NCBI GenBank assembly: GCA_001789205.1 | Contig: MFYT01000053.1 | Coordinates: 1 to 12,118 of the forward strand | Direction: 5' to 3' | From: Candidatus Raymondbacteria bacterium RIFOXYA2_FULL_49_16 | GTDB taxonomy: Bacteria; Fibrobacterota; OXYB2-FULL-49-7; XYB2-FULL-49-35 | Length of the DNA: 12,118 nucleotides | Shown: piece after piece, positions 9,901 to 12,118 of the stretch | How positions within the stretch are numbered: position 1 is the first letter of the stretch | Layout of the letters: every line of letters begins with the position of its first letter | The notes under the pieces: generated by a model | Seen by the model: the letters and a program-made list of their open reading frames with translations, nothing else | Database searches by the model: none | Told to the model about the DNA's origin: nothing | Made by a program: the position numbers and the translations under genes

Positions 9901-12118
9901 AGACTGGACAAAAGACAGTATTTTTATTGACGCTGACAACGACGGTGTGGTGGATGCTGGCGAATCAAAGGTAGGCGGCCAAGGGGTGGTAAGCGGGACG
10001 GCCTTGACGTTTTCAACCAGTTTTGACGTATCAGCTGCCACAAACTACATTCTTCGAGGTGATTTCGCCTCACTTTCACTGAACGATAGTGTGCGAATAT
10101 CACTGACCGCAACAAACATTACCACCACCTATGGGAAAAGCGGTTCAACCACGCCAATAAAACATGCCGAATTTTTTTCCACACGGTATGTGTCGGTTGG
10201 CAGCAAGGTGGATTATACCACCGGGAGCGTAACAGCGACCAATGGTTCGCGCGTGGTGACAGGAAGCAGTACAGCGTGGATTACAGCCAACCAGGGACGG
10301 GGCGACAGCATTATCATCAACAGCGTGGGATACACCATTGATTCAGTGACTTCGGAGACAAGGATAGTGCTCCAGGCCCTGGCAACCGCCAGTTACACTG
10401 GCAGCAGTTACAGCATAAAACGCAGGTATGCGACCTTTGTGGCATGGGAGAACCAGAACGCCAATCTGGTGACTGCCGGACGGAGCGAGGTAGTGTATTT
10501 TTACAAGGACGCTGAATTTACCTCCCAGACCATAAACGATTGGACAACGAATGCAACTAACAGGCTCACATTAACAGCCAATGAGTCCAACCGGCACAAT
10601 GGGACAGCTGGTACGGGTGTTGTTATAAACTGCAACGCAACCAACCTGAGCGTTTATCCGAGCTATACAATAATAGAATACCTCGATTTCAGAAACATGG
10701 GAGGGAACGGACTGCATATCATGTCCACATATTCAAGAGTCAGGAATTGCATTGTCCGTAACGCTACCGGAGAAGCGGGCATCAGGATGTATTATACATC
10801 AGCGAATGACAGTATTTACAACAATATTGTATACGACTGCGCCCGTTCAGGGATTTATGCTGGCGGGGACCGGTCTCTTTTCTCGAATAATACGGTCTTT
10901 CATTGCGATACAGGCATCTATGGATATGATCTTCAGGTCATCAGAAATAATATCTGTTGGGGCAATCATACTGTTGACTATGCGGAAGGCCACACGTGGA
11001 CATTAAGCACGGAAGACACCAACAATATCTCAGGCGATGCGTCCCTTAATACCATTGGCGTGGGTTCCAAAAATTACGCTAATGTGAAATACTACCAGAT
11101 ATCCTTTGTTGACACAGCTACCCGTAACCTGCATCTGCAGGCAAGCAGCATTGCGCGTGATAAGGGGGCGAACCTCAGCTATATGTTTACCAAAGACATT
11201 GACAATGCCGCGCGCCCCTTTGGCAATGACTGGGAAATAGGCGCTGATGAGATAGCCGCGTGCACCAATACCGCGTATCTTTCGGGAAACATCTGGGTGG
11301 ATTCGGCGAATGGGTACGACAACCTGTGCAACGAATGCAACGACTCCCTGCACCCGTTCCTGACAGTTGATACAGCTGTGACGCGCATTAGCACAGCATC
11401 AGCTCTGACCGGTACGGTAGCGGTAAAAATCGGACCTGGGACATATTCATGGGCAAGCACCGGGGGTATTAGCACAACCTCAATACAGGCGACCTTTGCC
11501 AACAATCTGGTCTTCGAACCGCAGCGCTGGGCAAAAAAACCCTCAGAAATGCCCCTGCTTACCAAACCCGCCACCACTGGAGCCGGCAGCAGCATTTTAT
11601 TCAATATCGCAAGCTATACCTCCATACGCGGGTTACGATTGGCATTTACAGGTAACGGTGGCGCCAACTGGAATATCATGATCAATTGCTCAAAACCTGG
11701 ATATAGCGGCGCGCCCAACCATTTCGACAGCATTTGGGTGGAAAAGAATCTTTTCGACATGTCGGGCATTACCGGAGGGTCAGCGTATAGAGCCCTTAGC
11801 GTCCATTACCATGAGGGCAGCCACAAAGGCCTCTTTATACGCAACAACATCTTTAATAAATGTTACGGAGCCATGTTTTTCACTGAAAACAACTGCTGTA
11901 ACGCAAGTAGCCGTGATTCTCTCTACTATGTCGTTAACAATACCGCATACGATTGCAGCAACAAATTCATCAATATCAGCGATGAGGGCGGGACCGCTGT
12001 CATGGCCAACATCACCATTGCCAACAACCTGATATCCAGCGGCAATGACACGGTCTTTTACGGTACTGCCGGATACGCGGTTGGCCCATATACTGTGTAC
12101 AACACGGTTTACGAGACC
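833..12118 (+). CDS. Giant secreted multi-module parallel beta-helix surface protein (3' end missing)
   Basis: A single frame of 3,762 codons runs from ATG 833 to the window edge without a stop. Residues 1-36 are a Sec signal peptide. Residues 37-338 form a Pmp-like helix with GGA(I/M/L) motifs. Eight modules follow: A1 339-781, A2 782-1198, D 1199-1560, E 1561-2105, A2' 2106-2522, A1' 2523-2965, E' 2966-3476 and D' from 3477. The helix parts show rungs such as NNTVY, NCII and GIY, and the seven complete modules close with D-[ILMA]-G-A-[DV]-type motifs, as in choice-of-anchor-Q-like beta-helix families. No lyase or hydrolase active site is recognisable. Inferred role: a long extracellular fibre, adhesin or glycan-binding protein. 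A C-terminal sorting domain is expected downstream because the neighbouring gene carries one, but it is not visible. Composition is typical of such proteins: rich in Asn, Thr, Ser and Gly, with unusually many Cys. The ORF is certain; the function is not. Confidence 0.93.
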   Translation, partial: MRVYVQIYLSLFFPNRAAGIKILLLSFLCLPAIAFATILHVGSGQTYTTIAAGIAATANGDTVYIHNGTYSENNLSVSAKTGVVIKGESMKGVIMNCTSTSRAFYINDGCDSIYFINFTIQNTSSSAISAGGSPAGQSHINFSNMTFQNCVSSTRGGAMDAYYFLKQWRIDTCFFYACSAKSGNGGAIYHNHSSTDTLTITNTVFENCYASGEAGALHEYGCCGPVTVGYNYRCKFINNYAGNKGGAIGNIDGNGGSWWTHGGSAASQCDFIGNTAGTDAQHLNFLLTGGQNAEYCFWDDGTAPANPADANFAITNYATAMLPMNYFPQYQYDTLTRSDPCSVFYSVGTSTSNLMTGTPTVSVSSGVATFSTAQTGNIGAGDMVTLDNGWVFYLKQKTSTTVWTVSAPIGASPNNISSRKVVFIKRAFNSLNAAISGSAPGSANSSHLNTMALTTAKTKLYISCYADGNDASMDTVSNTWTTSASYYITIYTPTNTLTECNQNQRHDGVISGGGYTLTNTVATDYKRNLDIGASYTKVIGLKIIRTSSNWSYGSCIGDYSTTGGVTNCEFAYNLLYQQSGGDYGCLIYNGNISATDHYAFSIHDNILISGSSTLLWGIYYGAAYQTTAARQSKIYNNTVYGSYTSSGGAIRIVVNNSASSSYLPLVKNNYAANTGTGSDYIFGGADYSNANAEFAYNGSDDGTAGTSNANQTISAANMYFTSTTGGSEDLHIKSWSYAILGGVGPSSDANVSSFDIDGNTRTGTQTDMGADNTPYTLTAAADPCTLYYSVGTSTNDFKTSSPTISVSAGIATFSTGQTSTSMGVGDMITVATNYTLYIKKKNSSTEWVVCDPRGRTPSNMSALTVTSIKRAFNSLNAAISGANPGVCNASHLNLSGTPINLITAGKLIFVPCYADGNDEGGSISLSAFGSYPTEGCDATHYIKIYTPTNTSTECNQSQRHNGTTGSGYKLNITSTSGNGITFTGSVMYTRIEGLIIQGPGGTSTGDGIFSDINHYLIKNCIITGFQDGHRNGRTASPGIFFENCLIYDCVSYGVHGGSVTQSGALYLLNSSIIACGYGACCEHAAHDYIIRNTIFQNNATDIGYSGTATSSDIFVYSSLLETNPAAFSGADSANQTGVTLQFSDSSNNNWHLSAYDASARDIGTVLSGLAIYPITDDIDGTTRPLGAGWDIGADEIAACTNTAFLTGNIWVDSARGNDRTCNECNDSLHPFNTLDTAFSRISRVSALTGNLTAKIGKGTYTIGEFGFILSDVQTSSNKRLIIEPQEFAKKTTQMPILTKAAKTGGATAYILGITNHTTVRGLKFCLTGDGGSHGNSLIVVGRPSGGTPNHVDSVIIERNMFDNSGVTSGSSIFKIAISPGEGSSHDVYIRNNIFYKGGGGININENSCCNAGMRDSAYVITQNTVYDCDSKFLSINNYGGTAVMANITIANNLISSANDTIFYGTPDYAVGPYMVYNTVYESSPITYPFQGLNGTYYTKSICDSATSAYLSTTSTDTNFLRPADGARAVDFGSATYAPSTDIWGNTRSQQGGPDAGAVESPYIGTTITLGAHDAGQVSDACNQTGKQIDTVLFRFKITPTASPTVDRIAFRLWNINNLLQQDFSNVKIIEDTDNDGIHDAGEVTQVGGSATTEIASDAGRIYFTADFAVASAKNYLLVADLQSLYHNDSIRIGLYTDSITLLSGLKSGTVTDIAHKEVYTTPPYRFVAIGNKTNYTTGTISTTAGSKVVTGSGTAWITDNRGQGDSIYIAACGKGYTIDSVTSETRIVLQQNANTTNSGVAYTLLRKYRLLSNWEGQHTNLIAKNWGEKVLIYKDTIQNAPGIEGEPWNPGKWATNATHKIWLTANDSNRHKGIEGTGVIIDANGGYFTNRPPHIIFENIEIRNMGGSSSYYGLYFSGDSCVVRNCIVHNATQSGIYFSDNQGDSAYNNIVYDCAKWGIMQDNTTEACYVANNTVFHCDTGISKSSANGSVINNICWGNHVYDFNQVGSSKYSTTKDTNNISSDATLNTLGVGSKNYYSITYGQIAFIDTVTRNLRLRATSTAINAGADLSAVFTNDIDATTRPTGSAFDIGADEFPYGVSPCGSDPCSVYYSVGTSTSDFKTNTPTISITNGTATFSEGQTGNIGVGDMITFNTNYEVYIKKKNTASEWIVQWPNGKIPSGVSGAPVTSIKRAFNSLYAAIDSLPSGASNAAHLNTKGLVAGAYRLFVPCYADGTDATRVIVAGWTTDATHKIKIFTPNNTSTECNQTQRHDGTWSTGYLLSYSSTSFYALRLEVQNNITVEGLRVTATGASNNGIQLINTDNCIIKDCIIKGCNSDGIYNFNPSDGKKNYLINNTIYDNNASGIRTGQAGYSSEITYIYNNTIFGNAEYGIFLWRYSSGTTHSAILKNNVCQKNGNGSTSFDYGASATTGTSTYDLFNCISKDSTADDFGGSGNVVAATLEFQDSANKDFHLNINDASAVDKGLSLAADTYYPFSTDIDGATRSGTWDIGADEELYAIGACTSSPCSVCYSVGTSASDFKTGTPTISITTGTATFSTGQTGNIGIGDKIYFGTGTNAVYIRKKTSATEWEVSTGTGGRPTGISGATVTSIKRAFGFLGAAINGINPGAANATHLNGKALTTKDTRLYIACYADGTDTSMNLLHYSWTTDATRYITIFTPANTSTECNSSQRHNGAIDGGGYTMNSPNPDGYVYNIELDAHYTKVFGIKIVRTSANSGYFSAIGRRNYSNNSSTGCEVAYNLLYEPSGGTFGGIFSWSNAGWSYAYALNFHDNIIISTSTTALYGLSFAINNQTDAAHQCKIYNNTVYGNFTSGGGAIRIAVDNSSASSYRSLVKNNYAVSTGDGPDYIFNGNDYDNTASVFAYNGSDDGTTGTSNSNQTISATNMLFVSTISGSQDLHISPSSSGIGAGIGPSSDANVSTSDIDANTRSGATTDLGADFFEGASMLYLSDHTAGQKSDAFHENGVETNAHLFAFKLTPGTGTATVTQLVFTLSGISGLTDGDWTKDSIFIDADNDGVVDAGESKVGGQGVVSGTALTFSTSFDVSAATNYILRGDFASLSLNDSVRISLTATNITTTYGKSGSTTPIKHAEFFSTRYVSVGSKVDYTTGSVTATNGSRVVTGSSTAWITANQGRGDSIIINSVGYTIDSVTSETRIVLQALATASYTGSSYSIKRRYATFVAWENQNANLVTAGRSEVVYFYKDAEFTSQTINDWTTNATNRLTLTANESNRHNGTAGTGVVINCNATNLSVYPSYTIIEYLDFRNMGGNGLHIMSTYSRVRNCIVRNATGEAGIRMYYTSANDSIYNNIVYDCARSGIYAGGDRSLFSNNTVFHCDTGIYGYDLQVIRNNICWGNHTVDYAEGHTWTLSTEDTNNISGDASLNTIGVGSKNYANVKYYQISFVDTATRNLHLQASSIARDKGANLSYMFTKDIDNAARPFGNDWEIGADEIAACTNTAYLSGNIWVDSANGYDNLCNECNDSLHPFLTVDTAVTRISTASALTGTVAVKIGPGTYSWASTGGISTTSIQATFANNLVFEPQRWAKKPSEMPLLTKPATTGAGSSILFNIASYTSIRGLRLAFTGNGGANWNIMINCSKPGYSGAPNHFDSIWVEKNLFDMSGITGGSAYRALSVHYHEGSHKGLFIRNNIFNKCYGAMFFTENNCCNASSRDSLYYVVNNTAYDCSNKFINISDEGGTAVMANITIANNLISSGNDTVFYGTAGYAVGPYTVYNTVYET
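941..1846 (+). other. N-terminal Pmp-like beta-helix domain
   Basis: Residues 37-338. The opening HVGSGQTYTTIAAGI followed by GDTVYIHNGTY is the standard first turn of a parallel beta-helix (x-TI-x-x-A...GD-x-V-x-I...G-x-Y). Four GGA-type motifs follow: GGAM at 156-159, GGAI at 185-188, AGAL at 214-217 and GGAI at 245-248, spaced 29, 29 and 30 residues. They come with F-x-N or F-x-x-N elements (FQNC, FENC, FINN, FIGN). That combination matches the chlamydial polymorphic membrane protein repeat (GGAI plus FxxN), which is also found in many other bacterial surface proteins. This domain occurs once; the later modules lack GGA repeats at this spacing. It probably caps the fibre. Confidence 0.75.
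1847..3175 (+). other. Module 1 (A1): YSVGTS linker plus beta-helix
   Basis: Residues 339-781, 443 residues. It opens with DPC-x-x-x-YSVGTS, then a small beta-rich domain ending around GAGDMVT, then the segment FIKRAFNSLNAAI and a CYADGND strand (to base 2242). The helix begins at ITIYTPTN and TECNQNQRHDG (Cys at residue 500). Typical rungs follow (FAYNLLY, HDNILIS, IYNNTVYG, VKNNYA), then FAYNGSDDG. It closes with DIDGNTRTG...DMGADN (767-772). It is paralogous to module 6, which has exactly the same length under the same boundary rule. The closing motif has M and N where the consensus has I and E. Confidence 0.8.
3176..4426 (+). other. Module 2 (A2): YSVGTS linker plus beta-helix
   Basis: Residues 782-1198, 417 residues. 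It opens with DPC-x-x-YYSVGTS, has the GVGDMIT small domain, SIKRAFNSLNAAI and CYADGND (to base 3586). The helix starts at IKIYTPTN and TECNQSQRHNG (Cys954). Rungs include YLIKNCIITGF, FFENCLIYDCVSYGV and YIIRNTIFQNN. A WHLSAYDASARDIG segment and DIDGTTRPLG...DIGADE (from 1190) close the module. That ending is the diagnostic pattern of choice-of-anchor-Q-like beta-helix proteins. It pairs with module 5, which has the same length and the same kind of ending. Confidence 0.8.
4427..5512 (+). other. Module 3 (D): VDS/GND beta-helix with conserved Cys motifs
   Basis: Residues 1199-1560, 362 residues. It opens with ACTNTAFLTGNIWVDS and GND, a variant of the usual YVD...GND helix cap. CNEC (1221-1224) and DSLHPFNTLDTA follow, matching the PF-x-T-(I/L)-x-x-A first turn, then KIGKGTYT. 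Later rungs include VIIERNMFDNSG and VYIRNNIFYKGG, then a CC pair (1408-1409) and a final stretch whose DNA is almost identical to module 8. It closes with NFLRPADGARAVD and DIWGNTR...DAGAVE (from 1554), the most divergent of the closing motifs. It is followed directly by module 4 with no extra linker. Confidence 0.78.
5147..5201 (+). repeat. Near-identical DNA patch in module 3, copy 1
   Basis: These 55 bases match 11987-12041 at 53 positions; both differences (GTT/GTC and AAT/AAC) are synonymous. They encode GGTAVMANITIANNLISS. The bases on either side are clearly less similar, with many third-position changes. Confidence 0.9.
5513..7147 (+). other. Module 4 (E): beta-sandwich with Ca-type loop, GD domain and beta-helix
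   Basis: Residues 1561-2105, 545 residues. The first part (LGAHDAGQVSD..., then LFRFKITP) alternates hydrophobic strands like an Ig-type sandwich and carries DTDNDGIHDAGE (1631-1642), which has acidic residues at positions 1, 3, 5, 9 and 12 of an EF-hand-like loop. A small domain follows (GSKVVTGSGTAWI..., RGQGDSIYI, SVTSETRIVL), resembling the VTGSGTAW...GD domain of phage tail fibres and large surface proteins. The helix begins at KIWLTANDSNRHKG and shows rungs such as VVRNCIVHNA, YNNIVYDCA and VINNICWGN. The end is DIDATTRPTG...DIGADE (from 2090). It is paralogous to module 7 and 34 residues longer. Confidence 0.77.
7148..8398 (+). other. Module 5 (A2'): YSVGTS linker plus beta-helix
   Basis: Residues 2106-2522, 417 residues, the same length as module 2. 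It has DPCSVYYSVGTS, GVGDMIT, SIKRAFNSLYAAI and CYADGTD (to base 7543), then IKIFTPNN and TECNQTQRHDG (Cys2266). Rungs include IIKDCIIKGC, YLINNTIYDNN, YIYNNTIFGN and ILKNNVCQKN. The end, DFHLNINDASAVDKG plus DIDGATRSG...DIGADE (from 2510), is close to the choice-of-anchor-Q consensus. The short SPCGS stretch before it adds an extra Cys next to the module boundary. Confidence 0.8.
8399..9727 (+). other. Module 6 (A1'): YSVGTS linker plus beta-helix
   Basis: Residues 2523-2965, 443 residues, the same length as module 1. It has SPCSVCYSVGTS, GIGDKIY, SIKRAFGFLGAAI (the most divergent copy of the KRAFNSL segment) and CYADGTD (to base 8806). The helix starts at ITIFTPAN and TECNSSQRHNG (Cys2688). 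It shares with module 1 the rungs VAYNLLY, HDNIIIS, IYNNTVYG, VKNNYA and FAYNGSDDG. It closes with DIDANTRSG...DLGADF (from 2956), again lacking the final Glu of the consensus as module 1 does, which supports common descent of these two. Confidence 0.8.
9728..11260 (+). other. Module 7 (E'): beta-sandwich with Ca-type loop, GD domain and beta-helix
   Basis: Residues 2966-3476, 511 residues. The sandwich part (LSDHTAGQKSD, LFAFKLTPG) carries DADNDGVVDAGE (3033-3044), the second EF-hand-like loop. The small domain (GSRVVTGSSTAWI, GRGDSIII, SVTSETRIVL) matches module 4 almost word for word in its key residues. The helix starts at RLTLTANESNRHNG and has rungs VRNCIVRNA, YNNIVYDCA, FSNNTVFHCDTGI and IRNNICWGN. 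The end is DIDNAARPFG...EIGADE (from 3468). Unlike module 4, it follows an A1 module and precedes a D module. Confidence 0.77.
11261..12118 (+). other. Module 8 (D'): VDS/GND beta-helix, incomplete
   Basis: Residues 3477-3762, 286 residues seen before the window ends. It opens with ACTNTAYLSGNIWVDS and GYDN (in place of GND), then CNEC (3499-3502), DSLHPFLTVDTA, KIGPGTYS, the rung WVEKNLFDMSG, LFIRNNIF, the CC pair (3688-3689) and VYNTVYE. Against module 3 the visible part differs by only two residues in length up to VYNTVYE. No closing DIGADE-type motif is reached. The gene continues off the right edge. Confidence 0.78.
11987..12041 (+). repeat. Near-identical DNA patch in module 8, copy 2
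   Basis: This is the partner of 5147-5201, 6,840 bases downstream on the same strand, with 53 of 55 bases identical. It lies inside the incomplete D' module. Confidence 0.9.

Noticed and set aside
753-12032. Many short open frames (60-141 codons) on the minus strand and in the other plus-strand frames across the giant gene
   Set aside because: They overlap the single long plus-strand frame, lack ribosome binding sites and recognisable domains, and have compositions expected of out-of-frame readings of Asn/Thr/Gly-rich coding DNA.
941-12118. Polysaccharide lyase or pectinase based on the beta-helix fold
   Set aside because: The helix rungs are clear but I find no conserved catalytic Asp/Lys/Arg cluster of known lyase or GH28 families, and the choice-of-anchor-Q-type endings and repeated modules favour a structural role.

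Overview
The window looks like part of a bacterial genome from the FCB superphylum (Bacteroidota/Fibrobacterota relatives or an allied candidate phylum). The evidence is an upstream gene ending in a type IX secretion (T9SS) type A sorting domain with the NPFNP-type motif, followed by a giant secreted beta-helix protein of a kind common in uncultivated FCB lineages. I cannot place it to genus or phylum from the sequence alone. There are no RNA genes, transposase genes or CRISPR arrays.

Layout. Bases 1-468 are the 3' end of a plus-strand gene for a T9SS-secreted protein. Bases 469-832 are non-coding and dense in repeats: a tandem pair of about 41-bp units, each with an internal inverted repeat, then a nested palindromic element (585-710) whose left inner arm can pair with either of two right arms, then an AT-rich leader with a perfect 12-bp palindrome (773-784) and a Shine-Dalgarno-like GGAG. 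From base 833 to the last base there is one uninterrupted plus-strand reading frame of 3,762 codons. I read it codon by codon and found no stop. It has a Sec signal peptide and runs off the right edge.

The giant protein is a chain of right-handed parallel beta-helix modules. After the signal peptide comes a helix with four GGA(I/M/L) motifs spaced 29-30 residues apart, like chlamydial Pmp repeats. Eight large modules follow. Each of the seven complete ones ends in a closing motif of the type DID-x-x-TR...D(I/M/L)GAD(E), the hallmark of choice-of-anchor-Q-like beta-helix proteins. They fall into four classes: A1 and A2 (YSVGTS linker plus helix), D (VDS-x-x-GND opening with conserved Cys motifs) and E (beta-sandwich-like part with an EF-hand-like DxDxDG loop, a small GD domain, then a helix). 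The order is A1-A2-D-E-A2'-A1'-E'-D', so the second set of four has each pair swapped. The A1 copies are both 443 residues and the A2 copies both 417.

No catalytic residues are recognisable. The likely role is a long surface fibre, adhesin or carbohydrate-binding/S-layer-like protein. The neighbouring gene suggests export through T9SS, but the giant protein's own C-terminus, where a sorting domain would lie, is outside the window.
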